From positions 2,373,399 through 2,437,398 of the forward strand of contig OZ022590.1 in assembly GCA_963669155.1 (NCBI GenBank): 64,000 nucleotides of DNA, written 5' to 3'. Shown here one piece after another: positions 1-13,600 of this stretch (positions are counted from its first letter, which is position 1; each line of letters begins with the position of its first letter). A program made the position numbers and the translations under genes. The DNA is from Arbacia lixula. Taxonomy: Eukaryota > Echinodermata > Echinoidea > Arbacioida > Arbaciidae. The notes beneath the pieces were generated by a model. The model was not told the DNA's origin. It did not search any database and was given only the letters and a program-made list of their open reading frames with translations.

Positions 1-972
1 ATGAATAGTCTTTTACAGAAACCTACAGAAAAGTGATTATTAACCCGCCTCGGAAGAATCTAATAATGAGTAATGCGCTGTGCATGTGTGCTCTTTGTGA
101 TTGGTCGCTCTGACGTGACCCATTCAAAACCCGCCTAAAATGAACTCGGCGAACAAAGGATCGCAGGTTCTCGTTCATACCCAAGTTCATATCAGTGTTC
201 ATACCAATGAGGTTCGCCGGTACGGTGTGTACATATTATATACCAATATTACGTGCATAATTCAACGGTAAACGGTGCGTTGGACGGCCTTTCGTCTCAT
301 TCCGATCTGAGTTACGGTTTGAATTCAAGCATTAAAAGTGAGTGATTACTAGTATTCTTGACACGAATATTTTAGGCTACTTGTTTTTATACATAAACCA
401 CCACATTTCCTGTATTGAAAGGTAAAGATCTAGGAACGTACCCCTTTTCATATCTGCAGTGCACCCATTATTTAGGGTGCAAGATACACAGTGAAACGGG
501 TTCAATAATGTACCTTGTATAGTGTTTAGTTTGGTTTTATTAATGTTTTATTCGACCTTAATTCATACAATATATAAAACAAATATTAAGGTGGCCTTGC
601 TTGGGGCAATTAGATTAACTATTCCTGGTAAGAACAATCTGTGATGCGCTGACTTTCGAGCTCGTACAACTTTCTATCATCGAATCTTATTATATAGAAG
701 ATATGTAATTGGGTTCCCTAATGATCCTATAACTCAGATGCAGTGCCACTGGTATATTAGCCAAATCAGTTTGAAAGAAAAACAATGGAAGTCGCAATTA
801 CCCCACAAAACATACTTTTGCATTAAATTTACCACCATCAGGATTAGACTTCCCTCTCAACACTTGTCTAGGTTCGAGTCGTATTTTATCAGCCTTCGTG
901 TACACAGCGCGCGACGGAACTCAGCGCAACGATTCTAGTGATCGCGCGATCGCCCGAGAATAAGCCGTTTTC
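1..972. other. Intergenic stretch, no gene seen
   Basis: AT-rich DNA with only short chance reading frames (the longest, at 738-938, has low-complexity content and no recognisable motif). I see no splice-supported exon, RNA gene or strong repeat here. Confidence 0.5.
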
Positions 973-1165
973 GTAATGTATTCACAACTCTGATATCCCT
1001 CACCGCGTAGCTAGTAAACCTGTATCTAATGATTCAGTTTAAATGGGTGGAACGCATTCTGAATCTAATTAGTTGTTGCTATTCGGACACACCTCGGGAA
1101 AGCTTTAGGGTTATCATTAGTATCGTATTGTTTGAACGACGTGAATGAAATTTGCATATAACGAA
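973..1165 (+). repeat. Dispersed repeat, copy 1
   Basis: This stretch is clearly similar, in the same order, to 2758-2950. Both run from TAATGTATTCACAACT through TAGTTGTTGCTA to a GTTTGAACGxCGTGAA-like end. A shorter third relative lies at 1890-2000 (CGGACAAGCTTTAGG, then ACTGTTTGAAC). No coding frame is kept, so it is an old non-coding mobile repeat of unknown family. Confidence 0.6.
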
Positions 1166-1185
1166 AATTATATTAGTTGTTCCTA

Positions 1186-1860
1186 CTCGGACCAGGGATG
1201 TGTTATGAAGGATAGGAAGCAACTTTCTTTCTTTGAACCCATGTGCCAAGCCGCTGAAAAGTTATGGTGTTCTCAACAGGTGTTGTTCAGGCCCGGTTTG
1301 AACAATTATGAACATGATTGTGTGGCAACGGTTTCTCAGAGAGAACAAAAGAAATGTACAGTCTCATTTCGCTTGTTCTGGAGCACAACAGGTATCAGCA
1401 AACACAAATAAACAAGTTTTTCAAGTAAAATATCTCTGCTTCACGCAAACACACACAAACGCCGTTAGTGATAACACAAAGCTTAAAATATATCACTTTG
1501 AGGGCGGTTGAATCTCCCAAATGCACAAGTTGTCGGAAAGTGAAGAAATTGGTCAATTTTGTGATTAATACAAATAGCTTATAATGTCCGATTTTTAATG
1601 ATTCTTCAATACTTTTCGAAACAAAAGCAGTGTATTAGGATCTGTCATTATCTGCCGTTAACTTCCTTATAGTTTGCAAACGAATTTGTCAAAAACAAAA
1701 CGGCTACAGACAAATGGGAAATTAAAGAAATTTCTTTTCAAGTTGACATCAGCTAAATGTCGGCACGGCACATGGAACATCAAAGCATTGTCATGATTAT
1801 GAAATTCTTTTGACATTCATGAGCACGCTTTAGAACCCATATAGATGTTTGAATGTATTA
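1186..1860 (+). repeat. Dispersed ~700-bp repeat, forward copy
   Basis: Read backwards, this matches 3946-4690. Shared landmarks are CCAGGGATGTGTTATG, AAGTTGCTTTCTTTCTTTGAAC-type sequence, GCAACGGTTTxTCAGAGAGA and an end near ACGCTTTAG...AGATGTTTGAAT. The two copies lie head to head about 2 kb apart. Small frames inside (1145-1411, 1308-1511) are not conserved between copies, so it is treated as a non-coding transposon. Confidence 0.6.
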
Positions 1861-2421
1861 TGTTCGAGTTTCTCCTCCTTCCTATAACACTTCCCTGCTC
1901 GGACAAAGCTCGGACAAGCTTTAGGATCACAGCAACGTATTACTGTTTGAACTACATGTACGTTAATGATATTTGCATACACAACGAAACATGTATTGCA
2001 AGATACACCCACATTTTTAGCCAGATGCGAATTTGTCCCAAATTGAAAACCTCATAATATTCATAGTATTATTACCAGAATGATAACTGATGAAATATCA
2101 CTTGACTTTGTGATGTGTCAATTTCAGCTCGCATGATTTGAGTTTTATGTGTAATTTCATCATTCAAGTTTCAAAAGTGTTTTGTTTAACACCTAGTACA
2201 TGTCTACATGTACACTATAGACATAGACCTGTATTCTGAACAGAGTACTATACAGTGTACAATAGTGTACAAACAGTGTACTAACGCTGTATCAACATGA
2301 CTTGTACAGAATTTCAAAGGTCACTTCCGTCCGCTTAACAAAAGACCATACTGACCCGCATAATTATTCTTTTTTGGCCTAAGTACAAGGCTTTGAGGTG
2401 CATGGGTACAACCGAGTCTGG

Positions 2422-2568
2422 TTAATAACAACTATGTCTGGTACCACAGACTATGCTATAATCCCATCCTCCTCCTCCTCCTCCTCCTCCTCCTCCTCAA
2501 GGAGTCAGAGGAGCCATGACGTAATTAGGGTGTAGTCTGTTTTTACCAGACATACTAGTAGTTGTTAA
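2422..2568. mobile_element. Small TTAA-flanked foldback element with (TCC)n core
   Basis: Inverted arms of about 30 bp (TTAATAACAACTATGTCTGG at the left, its rough complement ending GTAGTTGTTAA at the right) enclose a (TCC)n run at 2467-2498. TTAA stands at both ends, as piggyBac-type target sites would look. Too short to code for anything. Confidence 0.55.
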
Positions 2569-2579
2569 AGGGTGCATGA

Positions 2580-3113
2580 CTAAATTAGAAAAATAAGTGC
2601 CCACTAATCTATGTAAAATCATCCACTAAGAACGAATTTCATATTTGTTAGCCGCAATCAAGTCTCATTTGACGACAATTTGAAAAACGCACGCCTCCAG
2701 TGACGTATGAGAAGTCAAAATGCCATAGATTGTACGGAAGTCAAGAATAGACCATTTTCGTAATGTATTCACAACTTTCACCCTAACTGCGTAGTAATGC
2801 GTTATTGCATTCACCCGTATCTTGTCATTCAGATTCAATGGATGGCATGCACTTTGCATCTATTAGTTGTTGCTACTCGGAAAAATCTCGGACAAGCTTT
2901 GGGGTTCCCATTGGTAACGTACTGTTTGAACGGCGTGAAGAAACTTATTCACGCCATTCGCATTTTGACTTCTCATACGTCACTGGAGGCTTTCAGTTTT
3001 TTTTTCCTTCAAATTTTCGTCAAAATGAGACTTCATTGCGGCAAACGAATGTGAAATTCGTTTTTAGTGGATAATTTTACATATATTAGTGGGAACTTAT
3101 TTTTCTAATTCAG
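2580..3113. mobile_element. Foldback MITE, about 534 bp
   Basis: The left end reads CTAAATTAGAAAAATAAGTG and the right end is its near complement. Inverted similarity runs about 130 bp into each side (landmarks: GCCTCCAGTGACGTATGAGA at the left and its complement near 2970-2990). The middle contains dispersed-repeat copy 2 (2758-2950), so one element sits inside the other or the element captured it. Non-coding. Confidence 0.7.
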
Positions 3114-3487
3114 TAACAGACTGGGTTGTGTGATAGCACATCGCAGCTAAAGTATTTTCGCCTCCTATGCACTTTTCTCCCCACCCTTTATAGTGAACCA
3201 TGTTAATAGTGTAAGGTTAAAGTTGTTTAGGTATTTGTTACTTAAAGTGTTTTTGTGTGTTTATTAAAACAATTTCTTTGAAAGAAAATTTTAGGTATAG
3301 CCTACACCCAGTAGTAGTAAGGAAAGCGTGCTCCATCCTGTAAAAAAATGAAATATATATATCTATCTATATCGTATTCATGTTTGTTCTATTAAATCAG
3401 ACTTGTTGTTATTCATTCGGGACTTGTTCTTAATCTGTTAAGTTGTTTTTGGAGAAAGACAAACGTTAATAAACTTGAAATATTAAA
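3114..3487. other. Non-coding stretch, nothing identified
   Basis: AT-rich, with a short (TA/TC)n run near 3352-3375. No exon, RNA or clear repeat seen. Confidence 0.4.
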
Positions 3488-3770
3488 CTTAAAAAGCCTG
3501 TAAGCCAGGCTAGCTTATTTAAATCAGCTAGCTACATCGCCGCCCCAGAGCTGTGTGCATGTACGGCTCTGCATCCCCCGCGCCCGGCGCCCGGGTGCGG
3601 CCCCACACAAAGCAAAGAGTTCCTGCGGCCGGATCGGATGCCAGCCATACGTTAAAAATTAACACTTCATACGTGTTCGAAGCTTCGTGCTGCGCTGAGC
3701 TCGCTAGCTGCGCTAGCTGAGCCAGCTAAATCCTGCAAATATGTGCGCTCTCATCTCCATTTCCAGCAGT
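3488..3770. other. Local GC/CpG-rich patch
   Basis: A short island far richer in G+C than its surroundings. It contains GCCGCCCC, CGCGCCCGGCGCCCGGG and repeated GCTAGCT words. It might be a small promoter-type CpG patch or the end of a transposon. No transcript start or exon can be tied to it. Confidence 0.3.
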
Positions 3771-3945
3771 GAATTCGTGATTCTGTAAGTGTTCTTTTTA
3801 GACGGTATATATACTTTATTTATAGCGGGTTTCATATATAAATCATGGACCCTATAACAGTACAGGGTCCATGCTATTGTACATTATGTAGCTGAAATCA
3901 CATCTCGAAGTCGTATGTCGTAGGGTGTACTCCCACTTTCAGTTT

Positions 3946-4690
3946 CACCAGGGATGTGTAAGGAAGGAGAAACAACTCGAGCATAATTCTATATTCAAAC
4001 ATCTGTATTGGATACTAAAGCGTGCTAATGAATTTCCAAAGCATTCCACATTCACTACAATGCTTTGATGTCCCATGCTCAGCACCGATATATTTAGCTG
4101 CTGTCAATCTGGAAAGAAATATCTCTAATTCCCTGTTTTGTGTCTCGAAGCTGTGTTTCTTATCACATTTGTTTGCAATTTTCAAGAAGGGCAACACCAA
4201 CACCTGTACCTGGTATTCTTCTAAATAATGGTTGAATGATGCGCAAACAGGGATATAAGATAATATTGTTACTTACACAATTAACACATTTCTTTCCCAT
4301 TTTTCCGGAAATGTGGGATTCAATAATTGTCAAAATGATATCGTAAGCTGTGTATTTTCATCAACAGAGTTTGCATGCATTTGCATGCAGCTGAGTTAAT
4401 GTTACTAGAAAAAAAACTTTTTTTTTTGTTTGTTGATATCTCTGTTCCCCACAAAAGTATTAATGCAATGCAACAGAACTGGACAAGTGATATAAGACTC
4501 CACATTTCTTTTGTTCTCTCTGATAAACCGTTGCTACGCAATCCTGTTCGCTATTGTTAAAACACCTGAAAAGCACATGCTGAGACCACATAATTTTTCA
4601 GCAGTGCCACGCATGGGTTCAAAGAAAGAAAGTTGCTTCATATGCTTCCATAACACATCCCTGGTATCACTGGCTTGCCAATTTGAAGGG
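3946..4690 (-). repeat. Dispersed ~700-bp repeat, inverted copy
   Basis: Reverse-orientation partner of 1186-1860. The best-kept blocks are 4600-4680 (against 1186-1250) and 3960-4030 (against 1800-1860). Frames inside (4015-4203, 4320-4541) are not shared by the other copy. Confidence 0.6.
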
Positions 4691-5066
4691 ACGCCAGATT
4701 ACATAACAGGCGTCTGTACACGTTTCCTCTCATGCATTTTTGCCGGAAGTGGGACATAGATTCTAGTCCAATTTGAAACTGAAAGATTGTTAGCATACAT
4801 TGTACATGTACATAGAGGTAGGTGATATTGCAGGTGTCATTATAATTTATATTTACCAAGTGAATAAAAGAAAACTGTTTTTTTACTTGCACGCCGTTCA
4901 GTACATGCATACATTGAATGTAGATCTTGAGTCTACCTGCCTTTTGTGTGACTTTATGTGACAGTATACTCCACATGCATGACATGCATCACAGTGTAGA
5001 AGAAGAACATTTGAATGGTACATGTACATGGCTCAGCTCTGTAATAATTCATGGCTTAAAGTTTTC

Positions 5067-5240
5067 CTGCCATGTATGATGCGGGTGCCTCAAAGTGGCG
5101 TAATTGTTTTCTTTTAAATAATATATTCATACTAAGATGAACAGGTAAATCACTGAAATTTCAGTCGTATTTCAAGAAAATTATGCTCTTTTAAGAACTC
5201 TTTTTGGATTGGAGATTAGCAAGAAACTTGCAGAGAAATT
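5067..5240 (+). repeat. Dispersed repeat, inverted partner at 8255-8440
   Basis: Shared blocks with the reverse complement of 8255-8440 include a GGGTGCCTCAAA-type start, ACTAAGATGAACAGG and TTGGAGATTAGCAAGAA. The partner lies in intron 1 of the oxidase gene. Confidence 0.55.
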
Positions 5241-5814
5241 GTGCTTCGAATATCCCTCGGTAAAACATCGCACATTCACATCATGGATCTTGAAACCTGC
5301 CCGTTGTGATAATGTGGGATATCTCTGTCAATCCAACGAATACAGTGCAGACATTTCACCAGTTTTACATTTCAATCATGTTTTTTCGAGTGGAATGAAA
5401 ACAAGGCGGGAAACTTTCTGTGATCTGTGAGAAAATCACGGATATCACATTCTCACTCGAACTTTCATGGTATACCGGTAATGCATGTAGCTCGCAACAG
5501 GTGCTTTCATTACCCGCCATATAAATGAAAGTCACTCCCTCTGTATTGTTTCTGAATTTAAAGTTGCTATTTTATTTGCTACTTGTGCACCTGAATTCTC
5601 TCAGTTTGATGCACATTACAAAGAAAAGTAAAGTAACCTATCCAGTGGTTTCGCTGTTCAAGTTTCCGAGCTCTGATCAGCAACCTCACATTTACGAGAG
5701 TTGGGCGACAGATTTGTCGAGTGCGTACGTTGTGGCTGGGCTCTCTCCCCTGAAGAAATCTCTACGTACCATACTTGCTGAGCGGCATGCATTCAAACAA
5801 TTGTTGAGATTTTC

Positions 5815-6010
5815 TTTGCTGGCTGCGATATGTCGTAATTGCGATTGAATAGAGTATCATGAATTGGTATCGTTATCGGACAGAACTGTTGAAATATATT
5901 GACAATGATACCCTAGCAATGTAGAAATAAACTCAGGATCTCAAACTTGTTTTGTATGTTCATTTGAGATAATCTTTGATACATGCAAAGGAGTTAAATT
6001 TCTGCCCGGT
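5815..6010 (+). repeat. Dispersed repeat shared with 43790-43990
   Basis: Both copies carry CCCTAGCAATGTAGAAATAA, CTCAGGATCTCAAACTTG and TTTTGTATGTTCATTTGAGA in the same order and orientation. The second copy is the right part of a larger TTAA-flanked repeat in a transporter intron. Confidence 0.65.
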
Positions 6011-6388
6011 CATTCCTACATGGCACATGCATAAGTTCAGAGTAATGTTGGAAATAAAGTGGTTGCTTGGCATGGAGCTGTGACTGAGTATGAAGATGGA
6101 ACCATTTTCATAATTTCGAACAGACTCTAGCATTAGGGCCTGTTTCTGCATTAGAATGCCCATTACATCTCATTTGGAACTCACAACATCATTGGGCTTG
6201 ATGAATGATGACAAGGAGAACGATAACTGTGATGTCAGTGGCGTCTTATGTATCAATACGGGATCAGAATTTTCACACCATGCGAAAGCCTTTCTTACAA
6301 AACACTGCAAAAGTTAAGGTTGAAATGTTGACAATTACAGGAAATATGTGAGGGAAAATATTGTTTTAACATTGATTATTGTCTGGCT

Positions 6389-6629
6389 GGATGTACACTA
6401 CAGCTCAAAGGAATTGGCAAAGGGAATGGGAAAGGGAAGAAAGGGAAGGAGCCGCAGTTTTAAAATGTGGTATATTTTGTCCAGTTCAGCATGGAACACG
6501 ATGCATTTTAGGTTAAAGCATCATGTTTCATGCTGAATTGGACAAAATATACCGTGGTTTAAATCTGCCGCTCCTTCCCTTTCTTCGCTTTCCCTATGCC
6601 AATTCCTTTGAGCTGGAGTGTATATAACT
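6389..6629. mobile_element. Foldback MITE, about 240 bp
   Basis: Two arms of about 100 bp pair with each other. The left arm runs TACACTACAGCTCAAAGGAA...GGGAAGGAGC...TATATTTTGTCCA and the right arm is its near complement ending AGCTGGAGTGTATA. A short loop lies near 6500-6520. Flanking TA suggests a TA-target element. Confidence 0.7.
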
Positions 6630-7542
6630 ATGCATTCTGATGGAGATTGTTATGATATCAATTCCTCATTTTCTTTTGTTAAATCAATTCAATTCATTTT
6701 CCATTTTGGTCATATCCGCATTGAGAGATACAATCTAGCCAAACATGCCATTCTTAGAATGTGAACACTTTAAAATGGGTATGTTAATATTTACAGCAGA
6801 TAACACAGTTCGATCAAAGGCTCAATTGATCAAGAAAGAAACAAACATACAGAGTTTGGAGAACTTATAGAAAGAGAGGGACACTAGTGAGTTTCAAATA
6901 ATGTTAAATAATGTTGAGTTGTTTATGATTTCTTTTGTTTATTTCTTTGGTCAATTTGTTTATCCGTACTCCGAAGTTTTCTTTTAATCCACATTATTTT
7001 GGGGTCTATATGATTTACAAGCTTGCTTTAAATAGGCCCCATTCATATTTCTTTACCTTTATCCACTGTATGTTTGATATTGACCAGTATGTAATACTTT
7101 GCATCATTATACTAGTTTTGTTTATGTCAAAGACTGACTGTGTTGATGTATTATTGCTTTTATTTTACATGTATTGAACAGAAATATGAATAAATTGATA
7201 TTGAAAAATGTTGGTATGCTTAACATTAGACAATCTATGGAATGGTATCAATTTGAGCTTCAAGTTTGTTACTGGCTGTACATTAGATAATAATTCTGAG
7301 TGTAAATTTATTTTGTGCTGTCTTAGGATTTTGAAATAAAAGCAATTCTTCTTTTTCTGCAATATATGGTCAGGCCAACGTCTGGTGTCTTCTTGAATTG
7401 TTGAGGGCGTGGTATGAATTCTAGACTCGAGTTTACTCTTACAGCTGGTATTCCTTTTTGTTTTTGTTTTCTCATCTAGATCTCGATCTCGACTTGATGT
7501 AACCTGTTTGGAATCGGCGTTGTACACTTATCCTCTGCTACC

Positions 7543-7696
7543 ATGGCAACATGTACAAGTAGAGTTGTCATCATTGGAGCAGGGATTGCGGGCGTGTCCG
7601 CTGCTGCAGAATTGAGTAGGTCGGGACTGTGTGAGGTCACCATTCTAGAAGCGATGAAAACCCCTGGTGGAAGGATACAGACAGTTAAAGGTTTTG
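7543..7696 (+). CDS. Polyamine oxidase exon 1
   Basis: Codes for the FAD-binding Rossmann start (GxGxxG as GAGIAG) and the GGR motif. Ends in phase 1 at TTTG^GTGAGG. The 3.4-kb intron that follows carries several foldback elements. Confidence 0.92.
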
Positions 7697-10600
7697 GTGA
7701 GGAAAAAGACAAAACTTTTGCAATGAAATGTCCAAAGTGAACAAATGTGCCTAACCCCATCTGCTTATGAGATTGGATATCAGACACTTGTGTGCTGTCC
7801 TGCTCATAATGTTAAGATGATCTTGGTTTCGAACTTTTGGTAATTGGATGTATAGTGAATGGTCCATAAACTGGCCCCTGCATACATTTCTGCTCAATGC
7901 TCATTATGGAAGGTTGGATGGGGGATTTGTTGTTTATTTACCCATAAGTCAACAAAATGCAAGTTTTCTGAGGAAAGTATATATATGGTAGGCAAAATGT
8001 ACACATATTTGACAAGTGCTTATTTTCGCTCAAGTATATCTGATTTTCAACTTTTCTGTGATTTTCTCATCGATTGCAGAAAGTTTCCCGTCATTTTTTC
8101 ATTCCACTCAAAAAAGGTGATTGAGATGCAAAACTGGTGAAATATTGGCAGCGTACTAGTCAGATTGACGGAGGTACATGTACATGTCTCGCACATTATC
8201 AGTAGGGACCAGTTTCAAGGTTCAGTGATGTGAATGTTCTATATTTTTCAAAGCGACATTCAAAACGCAATTTCTCTGAAAGTTCCTTGCTAATCTCCAA
8301 TCCTCAAAATAAGTTCTCTAAAGAGCAAACTGTGGTTGATTTTTGAGCAAAATTTCAGTATTTTGCCTGTTCATCTTAGTACTACATGTATATTCAAAAG
8401 AAAATAAGGGGGCGGGTTTGAGGCACCCAAATCATGCATAGTCCTGTGAAGTGTTTTTTGGTGTTCTTTCGGGATCACTATCAAGTTCTATAGTTTTGAT
8501 AAATTCTCAGTCGAACGAGGACTCACGGACCAAAAAGTGTAGTAAAAGATTGCAGTTCATGTGACTCAGCTCTTTATACAGGATGATAATTCTGTCTCTA
8601 TCTTATCTGTCTGAAGTATATCGCTGATGTATCTATCGTGTCAAAATATATCTCCTTCAATTTACACTCTTGATATCTCTGAATACATGTATTACTGGTA
8701 CTCGTATAAGATTATAGTTAAAAATTATTGTGAAAGCCTTCAGAGGGCCAGTTTTTTGGATCCATAATGCCTCATACATGTTCCACATTAAAGGGACACG
8801 TCACTGAGCTTTTGTGGCACGATATCGTTTACAGAGGGCGCTGCAATTGACGGTGTACGGCGGTCTGATCAGCCCCACCCTAGTGCCGGCACTACCCCAC
8901 CCTCAAGATCTGCAAAACTGTGTTAGTGTCGATCTTGTGCGTGTGTGAGCTACCAGCAACAGTCTTTGACACGCTTTGGTGCGTGTACACAAAATGAACA
9001 CATATCACATGTAAAGTCAGCCATATCCCTACAATTACGTCCTTGTTTGACGAAGTTATATGTAGATTCCCGATTGTTAAGCGAGCCGGGCTGCGCTCCA
9101 CGTCTAAAGCCGTCGATTGCAGCGCCCTGTATAAATGATAACGCACCACAAAAGTTCAGTGACATGTCCCTTTAACTGGTCTTCCTGAGTCATAGTTCCT
9201 GCAATCCACTTTCGGTAAATGTAATGTGGGAAGTAGCCCATAAAACTCTTGGGTCAGCTACAGTTTATCCTTCAAAGTGATTGGGCTTCCGGAGAGTTGT
9301 CCTAAACATGGATAATATGATTTGGGGTGAGGAAGTGGTTGATTATATCACATTTTATCACTCATGCCCGGCTAGCACCAAACATCTTGAAACTCCATAC
9401 AGCAGTGTGTGGTGCATACGCATAGTGATCAAGATTATGTGGCAATAGTAAATAGGCTCTTAAATTTGCGACCCTACAGCAATTTGTGAAATTTGTGAAA
9501 ATAAAATCCTCGCGAAAATAACATCTTATGCAGTACCATTACTCTTGACTGAAGCCTCGTAATATTTGTAACTCATAAACGGTTGAAATGACATGTGTAG
9601 TTCCATTGATTCTATCATACCACACCCAAAAATCATTAATTGTCCTCTTCCATTAACTGTAATGATTACATTATTAATTTATCTTTGCAATTCACCACCA
9701 TTTACTACTACCACGCACAATGTTCACCCTTCCGGTACATGCACCTCAAATCAAATTTTATGAGCTTTGTGGGTGGTGCTCAAAATAATGAAGTTAATGC
9801 CTTCACCTTGGGCTTAAGTGTATACTTTATAACCTATTTCATGGTTTACAAAAGTATTGTGGGTTTTTAAGGAAAAAATCATTTGCTTATTCACTAGGTA
9901 TGTTGATTGTATTTTTTCTTGTCAAAGTTACTGAAATCTTTTGTAATTCTTTATGTGCTGTGTGTTTTTTTCCACAATTGATGCACATAAAGTCCATAGA
10001 GCATCAGTTCGTCTGGCACACAAAGGGTTAACTCTACTTTGTATGACTAACCACATTTCTGCCCTTCTCTGACAAAAGGAAAGAAGTGACAAATCACTCA
10101 AATCTGCGTTATTGATACTCTTAGATTGTACCCAGCATTCCCTACATACAGGCAAAATCTGGACAAGAAATGTTCATCTTGCTGCGAAATATTCATTCTA
10201 ACATGATGTGGTGTTGCACTGATACCAACGCAAGTGACAGACGCATTTTGCTTATTTATAAGAAAAGTCTCTTTTGTTAGTTGCTTCCTTTTGTCAGATT
10301 AGGGCAGATTTGATAAGACATTAAAACAAAGTAAGTTGATGCATATGAACCTTTTTCCTCAGCATGATTTCCCTTGGAGAATCACAGATAGGAATGATGT
10401 TGCCATGTTGCCATCCTTCTCTTGTGTTATGCTCCTCATGCGTCAAAGCGGGTTTGTAATTGGGTACCCGGTAGGAATAAAAAGGGGCATCTTCATTAGC
10501 TCGAGCTGGTCAAAATAGCGAGCTTGTTCTGATCGGGTTAGCTAGCCAGATCACGAAATAGTTAGCTATTTGCGTCTTCATTAGCCAGATCAGGCAAAAT

Positions 10601-13600
10601 AGCGAGCTATTTGGTTGAGAAAATTCCCCAAGAAATCTTGGGCTAGATGAAGCTACATGTAGCTCGAGCTACAGTAGTTCGGAGCGTCTTCATTAGCCTG
10701 AAAATTTCTTGATCCCAGCATGCATCAGCGCCCACAAGGCATTGTTTACGTAATAGGTTTTTACACGTGCGTGAATGCGAGCTCACAACCGAAGCCATGC
10801 GGTCATGGCCTTTTCCTGTCGCACACTGCTGGTATGTGTGAAACTCGGGATAATTTATGCAACCCGAGCTCGAGCTTACGTATCCCGAGTTTCGAGCTAA
10901 TGAAGACGCGATTGCAACTTCAGGTTAGTTCCCCGGATCAGAAAAATAGCTCACTATTTCGTCTGATTGGGCTAATGAAGACGCACCTAATGAGTCCATC
11001 TACCTGGCTTTCATGATGCTAAAAATAAATTGATCAATTTTGGATCGGACAGGTGCGCGGAAGACTTAGAAGCATCCCATTATTTAATGATGAGATCTCT
11101 CTTCCACCTGTTCCTGTTTTGTCTTCCATGTTCAGCTTCACATGCCCTAGAGCTGGGGGCTTATTGGCTTCATGGCACCAAGGGAAATCCTGTCTACCAC
11201 CTGGCTGTCAAACACAATCTGGTATGTACATGTGCATGACTGTTCAAACAAGTACCGGTGTCTGTGATAAGGTGCATGTAGGACAGTTGATTTGTGGGAA
11301 TTGCTTTTCAAATCTGTCACAAAATGGAACTTTGAACTTTTAACCCAATGCAAACAGTGCATGTTTTTATGTCCCTGCCATGAATGAATACTATACAAAG
11401 AGTACAAATGAATACAATGATGCTATTGCAACCACACATGGTACATAGATGGATCACCACATGGAGACAGACTGATTACATTTCTGACGTTGTATGTTTT
11501 TTTTTCCATATAACTAAATTTGCTAAGCCAATTTTGACCAGATTTGACACAAGGATGGATAACTAGGCCTAGGTAGTCTCATTAGATTGGAAACTGTGAA
11601 AGTAGTAACAGGTTAAAAGGTCAGTGTACATTGCCAAGCTGTGCTAACAATGGCAAAAAATCTTCTGTAATATCACTAGAAAGGGAATGCATTGATTGCA
11701 AATAAGAATTCATTCAACCAAGAGAAACTGACAAAGAAGCGAGGCATAATGAATGGACTGCGTGGCGCTTCTTTGTACAATCAAACCTGCTGGAATCACC
11801 CACGGTGTAGAACGACCCCACGCTGACTGGAATCAATTACAACCTCTGTGCCATAGATATTAATCCCCACTGTAGTGTATGATCATTGTATCAAGAATAA
11901 ATCCCCCACATATGGAATAGAGAAGCATCTTGTTTCATCCAGAAAGGGTTTAATAATACACACAACTGTGTTATGGTTTTATTTGTTGATTTTATTCAGC
12001 ATTTCAGAATGTGTCTGTGTTTTATTGCATGTTGACAGCTTGCTGAAGATTCATCAAAATCCAGTGATGAGGACGTGCCTGGTGCACGGTGGTTTGATTA
12101 TGGAGATGATCCAGAGAGCAAATATCTTACTGAGGATGGCCAGCTAATCAACCATACGGTACGTTTAATTGAAGGATGTTGTTTACAGATGTGCATTACA
12201 TATAATTGTAGTGTCTGAAAATGGGATGACCGCCTTCGAGCTACACTTGCGTTAGTTAGAAGTGAATGGTTATACACCCAATCAAATTTTGACGATTTGA
12301 AAGATAAAACAATTCAGTGGTTACTCACCCAATGGTTACTTACCCAATCAAATTTTGACGATTTGAAAGATAAAACAATTCAAGTGTTACTCACCCAATG
12401 GTTACTTACCCAATCAAATTTTGATGATTTGAAAGATAAAACAACATGTAACCTTGGCCATATTTGACCAGTTGACCTTAAATTTGCATGGCAGGTGGTG
12501 TCAAAGGCCAAGAGGATATACACTTCCGTTCAGAGAGTGTCGCTCCTCCGTGATCCGTATGCCATTAATGCTAGCGTCAGTCTTGGTGACTTCATGAGGA
12601 AGGGGTTTGCCCAGGAGCTGAAGCGGGGCGGGATCAAGGACCCTGAAGACCTCCGACAGTACTGGCTGATCTTTGAGCACTGCTGCCGTACGGAGTGTAT
12701 AGACATTGGTTGTGACTCGCTCCGAGACATCCAGCTGCGGAGCCATGTCTTTTATGAGGGGCTGGCAGGAGACTACTATACCGTGCCTGGACAGGAAGGC
12801 TATCAGGCAATCCTGGAGAAACTCCTGCAGGATGTCCCTGCAGCCAACATCCACTACAGCACACCAGTGAAGCGGATAGAGTACAGCAGTGGCAACATCG
12901 CCAACAATAGTCAGGATGTACCTGAGGGCGCCGTTCGAGTGCAATGTGAAGACGGGAGAACGTTTCTCTGCGATCATGTGATCGTGACATCATCGGTCGG
13001 CTATCTCCAGGAGAATGTGGAGACTTTCTTTGATCCTCCACTACCCAGTGAGATGCAGGAAGCCTTGATGAAGTTCCAGTATGGCACAGTCAACAAGATC
13101 TTCCTAAAGTAAGTACCCTGCTAGTTAGCAAATACACCAAGTCCACGTTGCATATATACAGAATGAGTTCAAAAAAAATCTCTTTAAAGTTGTCTTGTTT
13201 GAAGTATAAATATTTAATCGTAGGGTCATGACCATGTCTTGGTAGAGTTATCCTCCCAGCATATACTGTTACCCTTTAAATTTGGATCTTCGCATGTATG
13301 ACTGAACAATGGACACTACTTAGGAGACTGTTAAATCTTACTGGCACCAAGTGGCTCGGTGAAGAGTAAAAAAATTGTGACAGTTTAAATTTAAAACTTA
13401 TATGCATGCACTCACACAAACTGAGGACGAACGTTAATTTTAGTAATTGGGCTACTGCAAAAGTACTCGCCATTAACAACCACTGCCAAATCAGGCAAGC
13501 CATTGTAGGTAAGTTCAATAAAAGCACAAATATCCATTCTTCTTGTGAAAATAGGAACTAACAGCCTGTGATTTGGTGCATAGTTTTGTTGATGGCGACT

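Noticed and set aside
12501-13041. Long reverse ORFs under oxidase exon 4
   Set aside because: Shadow frames of a GC-richer coding exon; they match no family and lack splice support.
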